DNA of 64,000 bases from contig JBBBDQ010001686.1 of NCBI GenBank assembly GCA_037127315.1, positions 2,425,001-2,489,000 of the forward strand, in the 5' to 3' direction. This DNA is from Ascarosepion bandense. Taxonomy: Eukaryota; Mollusca; Cephalopoda; Sepiida; Sepiidae. Shown here one piece after another: positions 20,839 to 30,575 of the stretch (position 1 is its first letter; each line of letters begins with the position of its first letter). Below the pieces are notes generated by a model, which worked only from the letters and a program-made list of their open reading frames with translations, was not told where the DNA came from and searched no databases. The translations under genes and the position numbers were made by a program.

Positions 20839-21130
20839 TCAGTTAAGTCATTATACATGCATAGGTGATCTCGAAAGAGATATGACTGACTGGGCAGAAA
20901 ATTGTCCAGCAGTCGGTTGCCATTAATTTTTGCGGTAAACTGGGTACCAACCAAGACTAATGAACCAAATCTGTCCTGCTATTTAACCCATATCTGAAGG
21001 GAGAAACGACGGAATTATACCTGTGATAATATTTGCGCGAAAGTGAATGCAACGATTTCGACTGAAATTAGAACTCGGCTCTCCAATTCCTCGTACCAAG
21101 CCGATATCCGCTGCACAACAACGCACATCC
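20838..21130 (-). mobile_element. tRNA-derived SINE-1, near full length
   Basis: Reverse strand reads from GGGATGTGCGTTGTTGTGCAGCGG (head) through Box B-like GAG.TC.AATTTCAG, body CCCATATCTGAAGGGAG and the hairpin tail TCTCGAAAGAGA, to GTCAGTTAAG-type end sequence. Box B is more decayed than in the 36.9-kb copy. Confidence 0.85.
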
Positions 21131-21264
21131 CAGATATTTGTAATTAATAAATCGCTTCTGAAATATTAAATAACTAATTTATTTAGCTGTAAGATGCACG
21201 ATGTTAATGAATGACTGTTCTTCAATGTACCTCAAAATTCTTGATCCCATCTTTAAAAATATAG

Positions 21265-21382
21265 GCTTACGGCCATACCACGTTGAATACACCGGTTCTC
21301 GCTTGATCACCGAAGTTAAGCAACATTGAGCCTGGTCAGTACTTAGATGGGTGACCGCTTTGGAATACCAGGTGTTGTAAGC
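21265..21382 (+). rRNA. 5S rRNA sequence (gene or 5S-derived head)
   Basis: 118 nt matching metazoan 5S rRNA along its whole length: CGGCCATACCACGTTGAA, ACACCGGTTCTCG, the intact A-box region AAGTTAAGCAAC (21313-21324), ATGGGTGACCGC and ACCAGGTGTTG. Terminal stem I is preserved (GCTTAC/GTAAGC) although both strands differ from the usual GCCTAC/GTAGGC, a compensatory pair. Changes in the C-box (TTAGATGG, GCTTTGGAA) and only GTTT downstream, not a strong T4 terminator, argue against a normal active gene. It is joined after 10 nt to a tRNA-type SINE. Confidence 0.85.
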
Positions 21383-21392
21383 GTTTAGTGAC

Positions 21393-21600
21393 GGATGTGT
21401 TGTGGTGTTGTGGTGCGGTGGATATCGGCTCAGAAAGAGAAATCGGTGAGCCGAGTTCAAATTCTAGTTGAATACCCAGCATTCACTTAAGCACTGGTAC
21501 CCTTGGGTAAGGTATTAATCTGTCCCTTCCCTCCAGTTATGGGTTGAATAACAAGGGTAGAACTTGCGGACCCTGCCCTTGATAACAAATCGTAATGAAT
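21393..21600 (+). mobile_element. tRNA-derived SINE-1 fused to the 5S sequence
   Basis: Head GGATGTGTTGTGGTG with a short duplication, Box A GGTGCGGTGG, Box B GAGTTCAAATTCTAG, and body CCCTTCCCTCCAGTTATGGG. The usual tail hairpin is absent: the sequence changes after GGGTAGAACTTGC. Confidence 0.8.
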
Positions 21601-22223
21601 CTTGATATTCGAAAAAGAAAAAGTATTTCTAGACACAAAACTTATACAACAACAATAAATTATTGAAAGAAAAAGGCATTACCAGCAAGAAATAAATAAA
21701 AATTAGTTGGTAATAAATGACCCGCCGAGGTTGATATGCCATAAAAACAAACAATCAACAAACTTTTAAAATATTCTCATTTTTTGATAGGATAAACAGT
21801 TCAGATGCTACTATTGGTGGAAAAGCTCAAAATTCTAATCACTTAGAGAGATACCAAGTGAATATGGATGAGGCAAAACTTTTTCGACTGTTAATTTTGT
21901 AATAATCTATCGTAAATTGATCATATATTAAAGTCACTTGGTATTACTCAGTATAGAGTGACTAGCATTTTATTTATTTACTTTTTTAAAAGTGTTTGTT
22001 GTATAAAAAATGTCAGCCTGAGTGAATATTCTAAGGCCATCATTGTATGTTGGTCAGCCAAATATTGTAAAAAGTTAAGACTGGAATTAATGATAGCATT
22101 ACTGACCAGCAGCCAAATTAAATGGTTTTAGAGGAAGAAAGTTTTTAGATTCAATCTGTGCGTGTAGAAGTATCCTTTTCATAACCTCATCTTAAAAATA
22201 TTTCGATCACTTTAACATTTTTT
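21601..22223. other. unassigned AT-rich DNA
   Basis: Near 21725-21760, CGAGGTTGATATGCCATAAAAACAAAC is similar to the outer end of family A; otherwise nothing recognised. Confidence 0.45.
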
Positions 22224-22318
22224 CTTCACGTCTATTGAACAGGATAAGAGGCTCATCCCTTGTTCCCTGTTTAGGATGTGGTTTCCGGCTTTTCTCTTTT
22301 CCAATCTTCTCACTTTGG
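22224..22318 (+). mobile_element. tandem-unit SINE, fragment of one unit
   Basis: CACGTCTATTGAACAGGATAAG…TTTCTCTTTTCCAATCTTCTCAC matches part of a unit; both the start and the LINE tail are missing. Confidence 0.8.
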
Positions 22319-22454
22319 TTTCTTTTTTTTTTTCTCCACGATACGAGTTTGCCGTTATTGTTTTTCCCTGAGGCAAGAATGAATAACGAATAACCTCTTG
22401 GAAAGATGGAGTAACCATCTCTAACTGATATATAGCTGATATAACTGATATATC

Positions 22455-22572
22455 CTCCCGGGATATATCAGTTGGCAACCAGTCTACCGCAGAAAGTAAT
22501 CGCAATCTACTGCGAGGTAATCCTCTGCCCAGTCAGTCATGTCTCTTTCGAGACATGATCGCCCATGACCTT
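22455..22572 (+). mobile_element. tRNA-derived SINE-1, tail fragment
   Basis: GGCAACCAGTCTACCGCAGA…CCCAGTCAGTCATG plus the TCTCTTTCGAGA hairpin; the head is missing. Confidence 0.85.
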
Positions 22573-22599
22573 GTCTTCACACCTGTTATACTTCTTTCT

Positions 22600-22850
22600 T
22601 TTTGTCCTTTCCTCACTTCTTCCCACTGATGTCTTATCTTTACTTTTTACTCCAATTACAGGTGGGGAATACCAGAAATCAAGCAGGTACAAAAATTTAA
22701 ATACCTGTGAAGTTTTCTAACAAAAGACGGAAAGTGTGACACAGAGATCCGAAGGCTAATTGGTATGGCGAATAAAGCATTCCAGAAGTATTAAAACACA
22801 GGAAAATTTCACTAGAAACAAAGAAGAGAGTACAGGATTGCTATGTGATG
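22600..22850 (+). mobile_element. RTE LINE fragment (duplicate 1)
   Basis: A pyrimidine-rich leader (TTTGTCCTTTCCTCACTTCT…CCAATTACAG) joins the RTE segment GGTGGGGAATACCAGAAATC…GATTGCTATGTGATG. The same leader/RTE join recurs at 23408, so the two are copies of one recombinant. Confidence 0.8.
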
Positions 22851-23169
22851 GTTACTCCATCTATGAATTTTTAGGGTTCAGAAGCGGTTTTGGCTATTGT
22901 TTAGCTGATTTACTTACATCAAACCACTGGTCTACTCGCTCATTGTTGTCAAAGATTGTTGACTTCTCATCGCGTATAAGGATTCGATGCAAAAATGGTT
23001 CTTTTTCCCTGTTTGTACTCATAGAGTAAAATTACTCAACACTGTTTCATTGTAACCATTTTCATTGGGCCTATGAGAAAGAATCTATTAAAAGAAAATT
23101 TATCTGGAAAGAAAAATTCAGGAATAAGTTATGAATTTTAATATCCTAAGAATATTGAGTTTTAATATA
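22851..23169. other. unassigned spacer
   Basis: No recognised feature. Confidence 0.45.
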
Positions 23170-23405
23170 ATAAGAAGGTTATCAGTAAAAAGGGCAGCCC
23201 AAAATGCCAAATACAGGTGGGGGATACTAAAATCAAGTATGTACAGAAATTTAAATACCTGGGAAGTGTTCTAACAGAAGAAGGAAAGTGCGACACTGAG
23301 ATCCGAAGACGAATTGGCATGGCGAAGGAAGCATTCCAGAAGATGAGTAAGGTATTAAGAAACAAGACAATTTCGCTAGAAACAAAGAAGAGGGTACTGG
23401 ATTGA
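23170..23405 (+). mobile_element. RTE LINE fragment
   Basis: Open segment MGDTKIKYVQKFKYLGSV…, …EEGKCDTEIRRRIGMAKEAF…, …LRNKTISLETKKRVLD. It is one of the better-preserved RTE stretches for this part of the protein but stops at the codon after VLD, where the next duplicate begins. Confidence 0.88.
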
Positions 23406-23407
23406 TT

Positions 23408-24115
23408 TGTCCTTTCCTCACTTCTGCCCACTGATGTCTCATCTTTACTTTTTATTCCAATTACAGGTGGGGAATAATAAAATCAAGCAGGTACAAAAAT
23501 TTAAATACCTGTGAAGTGTTCTAACAGAAGACGGAAAGTGTGACACAGAGATCCGAAGGCTAATTGGCATGGCAAACGACGCGTTCCAGATGTTTTAAGA
23601 CACAGGAAACTTTCACTAGAAACAAAGAAGAGGGTACAGGATTGCTATGTGATGTCAGTTCTTCAATATGACAGTGAATGCTGGACAATATCAAAGATGA
23701 AGGAAAAACTTGAAGCAACTGAAATGTGGTTCTACAGAAGGATTCTGCGAATATCATGGATCGAGCATGTGAGCAATGATGAAGTTTCGAAAAGGAGGGA
23801 AACGAAAATGAAATTAATACTTAGCATCAGGAAGAGACAGCTAAAGTTCCTGGGACATGCAATGAGGAAGGAGGGTATGGAGAGCCTGATACTAACAGGC
23901 CAGATAGAGGGAAAATGAGACAAGGGAAAGCAGCGGATAACATATTTGAAGGGCCTGATCAGGTGGATGACGCCACGAGGGTTGCGTGGTGTAACAGATG
24001 AAAGCGTGCTAAGAGGCACCAGGGATAAGGAGATGTGAAAAGCCATGATCGCCTACGTCCTGAAAAGGAACGGGACATAAAAGAAGAAGAAGAACAAGAA
24101 GAAGAACAACAACAA
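23408..24115 (+). mobile_element. RTE LINE fragment (duplicate 2) with tail
   Basis: Same leader and RTE join as 22600, then a longer run: 23649-23918 is open (…VLQYDSECWTISKMKEKLE…, …FYRRILRISWIEHVSNDEV…, …RKRQLKFLGHAMRKEGMES…). A frameshift near 23917 interrupts the GK(R)DRGK segment; the rest continues to the last codons near 24076. A GAA/CAA-type tail lies at 24080-24122. Confidence 0.88.
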
Positions 24116-24122
24116 GAAGAAA

Positions 24123-24352
24123 GTTACTTCGTTTGACGATCAGATCAACAACCAACCAAAATATGCGTAATTTCATGAGTGACAACCTGATCTAGATTAA
24201 TCAATAAGTAACGGGACTGGTGCTAAGAGAAGAAAAATGTACATCGTATATCAATTCCGTATCTAATCTCCTTTAAAGTAGTTAATTTCTGAAGCCATAT
24301 ACTTTATCCACTTTATACTTTATCGCAAGTAGATTTGATTTTTAGAACTGTT
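24123..24352. other. unassigned spacer
   Basis: No feature recognised. Confidence 0.45.
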
Positions 24353-24590
24353 GTGGATTGTTGGATGTGCGTCGTGGTGCAGAGAATATAGGCTCGGAAC
24401 GAGAAAAATGAGGGCCGAGTTCGAATTCCAGTTGTATTCACTGCATTCACTTATGCGCAAATAGCCTTGGGAAAGGTATAAATCCATCTCTTTCCTCCAG
24501 TTATGGGTTAAATAGCAGGATAAATTGTGTTCTATAGCCTTGGCTAGCAAACAGAATACCGCGGAAAATTATAACAACCTACTGCGGAAA
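24353..24590 (+). mobile_element. tRNA-derived SINE-1, truncated before tail
   Basis: Head GGATGTGCGTCGTGGTGCAG, Box B GAGTTCGAATTCCAG, body CCTCCAGTTATGGGTTAAAT, ending at CAACCTACTGCGG. It abuts a second copy head-to-tail with a 7-nt join. Confidence 0.87.
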
Positions 24591-24591
24591 A

Positions 24592-24890
24592 AGGATGTGC
24601 GTTGTGGTCCAGTGGATCGACTCGGAACGATAAATCGGAGAGCCGAGTTCGAATTCCAGTTGAATTCGTTGCAATCATATAAGCGCAAATACCCTTGGGA
24701 AAAGTATTAATCCGTCTCTTCCTTCCAGTTATGGGTCAAATAAGAGGACAGATTGGGTTCTTTACCTTTGGCTGGCAACCAGTCTGCCGCAGAAAGCAGT
24801 GGCAACCTACCGCGGGATAATCTTCTGCCCAGTCAATCATGTCTCTTTCGAGACATGATCGCCCAAGCGTGTATCACGTATGGCATTCTA
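24592..24890 (+). mobile_element. tRNA-derived SINE-1, full length
   Basis: Starts AGGATGTGCGTTGTGG, has Box A TGGTCCAGTGG and Box B GAGTTCGAATTCC, and runs to the hairpin tail and GTGTATCACGTATGGCA, where another SINE family joins. Confidence 0.9.
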
Positions 24891-24926
24891 GCGAGACACG
24901 CTTTCTAACCATTACATCACCTCGAG

Positions 24927-24936
<10 letters not shown>
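24884..24936 (-). mobile_element. tRNA-derived SINE-2, head fragment
   Basis: Reverse strand reads CACCTCGAGGTGATGTAATGG then TTAGAAAGCGTGTCTCGC, a Box A-like tRNA head. A longer plus-strand copy is at 25362. Confidence 0.6.

Positions 24937-24968
<32 letters not shown>
24932..24968. repeat. (TA)n microsatellite
   Basis: TA run followed by ATGTATGG. Confidence 0.9.
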
Positions 24969-24973
<5 letters not shown>

Positions 24974-25361
24974 GTGAATATTTTTTTTTTTCTTTAATCC
25001 GAAGTGGAAGAGTAGGAAGGTAAATTCCAAGAACCTGATCCTAATCAATATTAAAATTTTTTAATATTAAAAAGGGATGCAGGCAGAGATCTCAATGTAT
25101 TAAGAATACAGAGCCAATATAAATTAGAGAAAATTTTCAAAATTCGAAGGTGTCGGATGTACATTTCGACATAGGATCTCTAATAGAGATTCTACGTCAC
25201 GTCAGCGACATTGTTTTTTCCAAATGGCGAAGGCCCTGGGGTAGAGTTTAGAGGGGTTTTAGGTTAACAACGGTCACAAAGAAGAAAAGGACAGAGCTGG
25301 TAGTCGCGGGGTTACAGGGTGTTGAAACGGTATATTTAGGAAGGGGTATATATATATACAC
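24969..25361. other. unassigned DNA between two SINE-2 heads
   Basis: Flanked by inverted CACCTCGAGGTG palindromes (24921-24933 and 25361-25372). No coding evidence. Confidence 0.45.
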
Positions 25362-25500
25362 CTCGAGGTGTTGTAATGGTTAGAAAGCTTGTCTCGCAAG
25401 AATCATTATAATTGAGTAGTGAGCAGTGAGATCGATCCTTGCTGGGTGTCCCATACTTTCGGCCTTGTGCCACATCTAAGCGATGCTTAGAAAATCACTA
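25362..25500 (+). mobile_element. tRNA-derived SINE-2
   Basis: CACCTCGAGGTG palindrome, Box A-like TGTAATGGTTAGAAAGC, and Box B-like GAGATCGATCCTTGC, spaced as in a tRNA with a long insert. Confidence 0.6.
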
Positions 25501-26075
25501 TATATGTATTTTATTTTTAATTTCCTGATATTAATTATCCTGAAAGCAGTAAGAGAAGAAAAATGAATTTCGTCTCACCTTTGACAAAGGCGCAGAAGGA
25601 GAGACCCCATCAAGTTTGTTAAATCAAAGAATGTAGAATCAATTCTGTGTTAATAGCACAAGTAAACGGGGAAGTAGGTGCGTGTTTCTTTTTGTGCGAA
25701 GTTGGGGACGGTCGCGTGAGCTAAACAGTGGTCGATGTGGAAGCTGAAAGTAGGCGTGGCTCAGATGAAAGTAGAGATAACGTCGGTGTCGTGGTGGCGG
25801 AAGTCAGGGCGTGTGTGACGAGAGGTTCGTGGCATAATGGAGCGAAGATAATTGATGGTTAAAGCGATTTTTCTTTAATTTTCATGAAAGGCGTCTATGA
25901 ATTCGCTATCTTTTTGTGAAAGTGACTATTTCTCTTTTTTCTCTCACCTTCCATTTGATTTGCTTTGATATTTATTTAAACATAGATACCTGGTATTCAT
26001 ACACAGATGAATTTGATTAATGTCCACTACTGAATTAGGTGTATAAATGCAGATTTGAATCATGATTGACAAACA

Positions 26076-26076
<1 letters not shown>
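25501..26076. other. unassigned, possibly single-copy
   Basis: A relatively GC-rich stretch (25680-25860) shows no frame with recognisable protein similarity. Confidence 0.4.

Positions 26077-26129
<53 letters not shown>
26077..26129. repeat. (TA)n microsatellite
   Basis: About 26 TA units; further TA runs at 26153-26180 and 26318-26352. Confidence 0.95.
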
Positions 26130-26132
<3 letters not shown>

Positions 26133-26152
26133 GCTCACTTATAGATTTTTCG

Positions 26153-26183
<31 letters not shown>

Positions 26184-26314
26184 TTGTGATAATGCTTAGT
26201 ACTAAGATTGTTGTTTTTTGGGGTTTTTTTTTTTTCAGTGGTTTACAATGTTTTAAAAAAGATATTTGGGCCATAAGGATTTTGGCGTAAAGTGCTCGAT
26301 ATCGAGATAAAGCG

Positions 26315-26356
<42 letters not shown>

Positions 26357-26459
26357 AGTGAATACAAAACGAAGAAAGAATTCTTAAAACGTCCAAAATA
26401 TTAATTTAAAACGGTGCTCGATATATAATATATAGAGCTGTGAATATTTATTATAAATT

Positions 26460-26936
26460 ATATTTTAGAACATGTACATAATTATTCTATTATGTATTAT
26501 GTATTCTATTAAAAATTTAATAGGAAAATATATTCCTTTAATCCACAGTTAAGATTAAATATATAAACTTACATTAATTATAAAGTCTCTGCTTAAATAA
26601 AAATAGCCGCGCCAACCACTACCGGCCCTTCTGAGAAATCCATAAGGATATAGTCTAGTCACTGGATAATAAAAACTTACAACTCTCTAGAAATCAAAGT
26701 CTCTCATTAATCAACCACTTTACAAAACACCCTCTCCAAAAATTCCAACAGTCAGAGACATCTTCCCCTCTCACTAACCCCCACCAACACCTCTAACAAA
26801 ACTAAACAAATATAAAAAAAGAGGATTTCCATTACTTTACACACCGCCTGATGAGACATTGAAGTTTCAATGTCGAAACAAACGTAACTTTGTAGCGGGT
26901 ATATATAGAATAATTATGTACATGTTCTAAAATATA
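26460..26936. repeat. foldback repeat containing a hammerhead
   Basis: TTTTAGAACATGTACATAAT near 26464 and its reverse complement near 26913 form ~30-bp inverted arms around a ~410-bp interior. The hammerhead at 26844-26898 lies just inside the right arm. No protein seen. Confidence 0.65.
26844..26898 (+). ncRNA. hammerhead ribozyme (family B)
   Basis: Stem I CCGC/GCGG (26844-26847/26895-26898); core CTGATGA 26848-26854; stem II GACATTG/CAATGTC, extendable by AA/TT; GAAA 26875-26878; stem III ACAAA/TTTGT with loop CGTAAC; cleavage after A26894 (TGTA). All invariant hammerhead bases are present and stem III is stronger than in the other two families. Type I topology. Confidence 0.8.
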
Positions 26937-26997
26937 ATATAATAATATAATATAATATAATATAATATATATATATTATATTTTATATATATATATA

Positions 26998-27042
26998 TTT
27001 TTATGTATTCGGTTCCTTTTTTTGTGGATATATATATATAAT

Positions 27043-27082
<40 letters not shown>

Positions 27083-27129
27083 ATTATATATATATATATC
27101 CACAAAAAAAGGAAGCGAATACATAAAAA
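26998..27129. repeat. 132-bp near-perfect palindrome
   Basis: TTTTTATGTATTCGGTTCCT…GTGGATATA on the left mirrors TATATCCAC…AGGAAGCGAATACATAAAAA on the right, with TA-rich DNA between. I see a single mismatch in the non-TA arms (GGTTCC/GGAAGC). Confidence 0.85.
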
Positions 27130-27480
27130 CCTTTTGCAGTAATTAAAGAAAATCGTTTTAACCATTCATATTCAAATTTATGACTAGCGTCTGCTATACG
27201 ATAACTTTTATCGTCGCGTAGCAATATTATAAGTCGACACAAGATAATATCATCTTTGATAGTGAATGTCTCTATGTTAATGTCCCTGTCATCACTCTAA
27301 AGATGGCTCATGCGAGCCGCCAGCTTAGATTCAGCATAATAAAAACACATATCAAAATGTTGGACAATTGTTTTTATTTTCACCTGAAATTAAAGCCAAA
27401 ATGCAATGTTTAGAACGGCTCATGATTAAACATAATAGACTTTCTTTGTCTGCTATATTTAACAATATGTTTAGAATATA
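27130..27480. other. spacer with hammerhead-like motif
   Basis: At 27293-27335, AAAGATGGCTCATGCGAGCC followed by GCCAGCTTAGA keeps a perfect stem II-like hairpin (GGCTC/GAGCC), but the GAAA box is changed. Otherwise unassigned. Confidence 0.4.
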
Positions 27481-27510
27481 TATATATATATATATGTAGA
27501 GAGAGAAAGT

Positions 27511-27558
<48 letters not shown>

Positions 27559-27621
27559 TGAATAGACTGATATGAAAAGGTTGAGATAGATAGATAGATT
27601 GATAGATCTTTACAGACTGTC

Positions 27622-27673
<52 letters not shown>
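27511..27673. repeat. (GATA)n microsatellite, interrupted
   Basis: GATA runs at 27511-27558, 27583-27602 and 27620-27673. Confidence 0.95.
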
Positions 27674-27764
27674 TTGAAGGCAAATTTTCTGTATATAAAC
27701 AAATTATCAAAGGACTTTGTATTTACGTACATCTTAGTAAACTGTCTTTTAATTAAAGTAGAAT

Positions 27765-27768
<4 letters not shown>

Positions 27769-27813
<45 letters not shown>
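27769..27813. repeat. (TA)n microsatellite
   Basis: About 22 TA units. Confidence 0.95.
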
Positions 27814-27817
<4 letters not shown>

Positions 27818-27989
27818 TCTAAGATGAAAGTCATCAAGGAAGGTGCTGTTTGTTTTTAACCCAAGTACTTTCGACCGTTTCTTCAAGGGTAAATGACAAC
27901 GACAACATAATATAACTGCGAGAAAATTTGCATTCCTATTGTCCTAAAGATTTTAAAAAAAACACACCCGAATATACTGTTATTTTTAT

Positions 27990-28616
27990 TTTAGAAAGTA
28001 AAAAGAGCAACCCAAAATGCCAAATACAGTTGGGGGGGGGGGATACTGGAATCAAACAACTACAAAAATTTAAATACCTAGGAAGTGTTCTAACAGGAGA
28101 TGGAAACTGCAACACAGAGATCCGAAGGCGAATTGGTATGGCGAAGGACGTGTTTCAGAAGCTGAGTAAAGTACTAAGACACGGGTGAATTTCACTAGAA
28201 ACAAAGAAGAAAGTGCTAGATTGCTATGTGATGTCAGTTCTTTAATAGGGCAGTGAATGCTGGACAATATCATCGAAGATGAAAGAAAAACTTGAAGCAA
28301 CTGAAATATGGTTTACAGAAGGATACTGCGGATATCGTGGACCGAGCATGTGAGCAACGATCAGCGGATTGAAAGAATGGCAACCAAAAGAAAATTAATA
28401 CTGAGCATCAGGAAGAGACAACTGAAGTTCCTGGGACATGCAATGAGGAAGGAGAGCTTGGAGAACCTGATACTGACTGGCCAGATAGAAGGAAAGAGAG
28501 ACAGAGGAAGGCAGCGGATAACATATTTGCAGGGCCTGATCACGGGGATGACGGAACGAGGGTTGCGAGGTGTAACAAGAGAAAACATACCAAGAGCCAC
28601 CAGGTATAGGGAGACA
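27990..28616 (+). mobile_element. RTE LINE fragment
   Basis: From AGCAACCCAAAATGCC through …KFKYLGSVLTGDGNCNTEI…, a frameshift near 28190 and another near 28310, then …RILRISWTEHVSND…, …LILSIRKRQLKFLGHAM…, …LTGQIEGKRDRGRQRITYLQ… to ..RATRYRET. The last ~15 codons and the GAA tail are replaced by (TA)n at 28617-28635. Confidence 0.88.
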
Positions 28617-28699
28617 ATATATATATATATATATATTGAAACGAAAATGAGACTCAGCGATGATATTTTATCTCATGCACTCTCTTATTACGACCAGTA

Positions 28700-28945
28700 C
28701 TTAACAGTTGAATTCATTGCATTCACTTACGCACAAATGCACTTGGGAAAGGTATTAATCAGTCTCTTCCCTCCAGTTATGGGTTAAATAATACGACAGA
28801 TTGGGTTCTATGGCCTTAGCTGGCAACCAGTCTACCGCAGAAAGCAATGGCAACCTACTGTGGGATAATCTTCTGCCAAGTCAGTCATGTCTCTTTCGAG
28901 ACATGATCGCCCAAGCATGTTTCACATATGGCACTTAACTGATTT
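28700..28945 (+). mobile_element. tRNA-derived SINE-1, head missing
   Basis: Begins CAGTTGAATTCATTGCATTC, just after Box B in full copies, and continues to the tail hairpin and CATATGGCACTTAACTGA. Loss of the promoter half indicates 5' truncation. Confidence 0.88.
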
Positions 28946-29318
28946 ACTTAGTGATATTTTATGTTTATACAAATGTATATGTTTATACAATTTATTATCC
29001 ATTAAACGAAACTAAGTATGTGATGTTTTATCTATTTCTATATATATATATAAAGGCACGGACTCACTCAGACAGACAGACGCTCCTCTGCCATTCTGAA
29101 GATGAGATTTTGATCTAGAAATATTAATGTATAATAAATAGGTAATACCCAAAAAACTTCTTTTTCTTCCTTTATGTAACTCAACGCATTGTGACAGCCT
29201 TCAAGACATAACCATATACCATATTTATATATGAAATAAATTGTTTAAACACTATTTTTATTCATTTCAAATTGTCGGTTGTTTATAACCAAGTTTCGTT
29301 AAAATTCGTTAATTTCCG

Positions 29319-29373
<55 letters not shown>

Positions 29374-29423
29374 AATTAGTATTGATTTATATGTTATATA
29401 CTTTTAATAAAACTGTCACATAT
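28946..29423. other. AT-rich spacer
   Basis: Contains (TA)n tracts at 29041-29052 and 29321-29372. A CTGAAGA followed by AGAT-TTTG-ATCT and GAAA (29096-29121) is a possible decayed hammerhead. The 29266-29320 piece (GTTGTTTATAACCA…) is similar to 38950-39000. Confidence 0.45.
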
Positions 29424-29612
29424 TGGAGTAGATAGACTAAACTATCGCCCGGTTCACACTCCACCCACGTCTATTGAACAGGTGAAGAGGCTCATCCCTT
29501 GTTTCCTGTTTAGGATGTGGTTTCCGGTTTTTCTCTTTTCCAATCTTTTCACTCTTACATAGCCCCCCTGCGCATCAGTGGCATTTTCGCCTTGCTTGTG
29601 GTGATATGATTA
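29424..29612 (+). mobile_element. tandem-unit SINE, single unit plus tail
   Basis: GGAGTAGATAGACTAAACTA at the start, one unit, then the CCCCCTGCGCATCAGTGGCA tail and GATATGATTAAA. With the 39.4-kb copy it shows that one unit is sufficient. Confidence 0.92.
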
Positions 29613-29721
29613 AATATATGTATATATATATATATATATATATAAACATTTTTCTTAAACTTTTAATGTTTCTTGTTGCCATATATCTTGTCTTGGGAAA
29701 ATATTAATTCAGGATACATAC

Positions 29722-29738
<17 letters not shown>

Positions 29739-29779
<41 letters not shown>
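29739..29779. repeat. (TG)n microsatellite
   Basis: About 20 TG units following a short TA run. Confidence 0.95.
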
Positions 29780-29781
<2 letters not shown>

Positions 29782-29894
29782 GTTTAATTAAAATGCCAGG
29801 CAATGTATCATGGTTATTTTTTTTTCATTTATCATCTGATCTTAGAAATTTTTTTCTCTTGAGGACATAAATTATATAAAAATCGTATTAAATT

Positions 29895-30090
29895 GCTAGG
29901 TAGATTGGGCTCTTTAAATTTAATTTATAATCCGCATGAAGTAATAATAGCTGAGTAGACTAGGCGCTCTAACCTTGATTGGCAACCAGGATGAGAGAAT
30001 AATTACTGAGTTGACAGGGCTCTCTAACTTTGATTCCCGACCCGCACGAGACAATAATAGTTACAAAGACAGGGCTCTCTAAAAGTAAAT
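29895..30090. repeat. ~55-bp minisatellite, 3-4 diverged units
   Basis: GGGCTCT-type anchors at about 29907, 29963, 30017 and 30072, each followed by TAAxTTTGAT-like sequence. The units resemble part of the SINE-1 tail (TTGGCAACCAG), so they may derive from it. Confidence 0.6.
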
Positions 30091-30575
30091 AAAGGTAACT
30101 CCTTCGAGAAATTCAGTCAGAAAAATCAGTTGTGCCTAATATCGAGCACTTGTGCCATGGTAGACACAACAAAATCATTTTCTTTGAACTTTACTCCACG
30201 GCATGTCACACTCTACGGATCGCGCAGAGACATATGCACTCGCACTTAGAACAATGGTCTGTGCAGGGTTAGATGTAGGCAGAAGAGTATGCGGCGCGCG
30301 TTGAAGTGGGAAGAGGCGAAAAAGCCATTGACAATGCAATTAACACAATGCAATGAGCCAGTTAAAAGAAACTTTTAGAGGTCAGGTCTTTTCGCTATCA
30401 GATAAATTAAGCAATAATCTATGAAAATAGTTTGATTGACAGTAAACACATTGGGTGGGGGCAGAAAACTGCCGTCTGTATGGGGGTGTGGCTGACAAGT
30501 TTTTGGTTTAACCCTTTTACAGCACACTTTCATGCATGACAGTTATTTTCAATGTTCAAAAAATTCTATTAAAAC
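30091..30575. other. unassigned spacer
   Basis: No repeat or gene recognised. Confidence 0.45.

Noticed and set aside
22650..22666. CCAATTACAG|GT as a real splice acceptor of a host exon
   Set aside because: What follows is RTE sequence with a stop soon after, so no host exon is supported.
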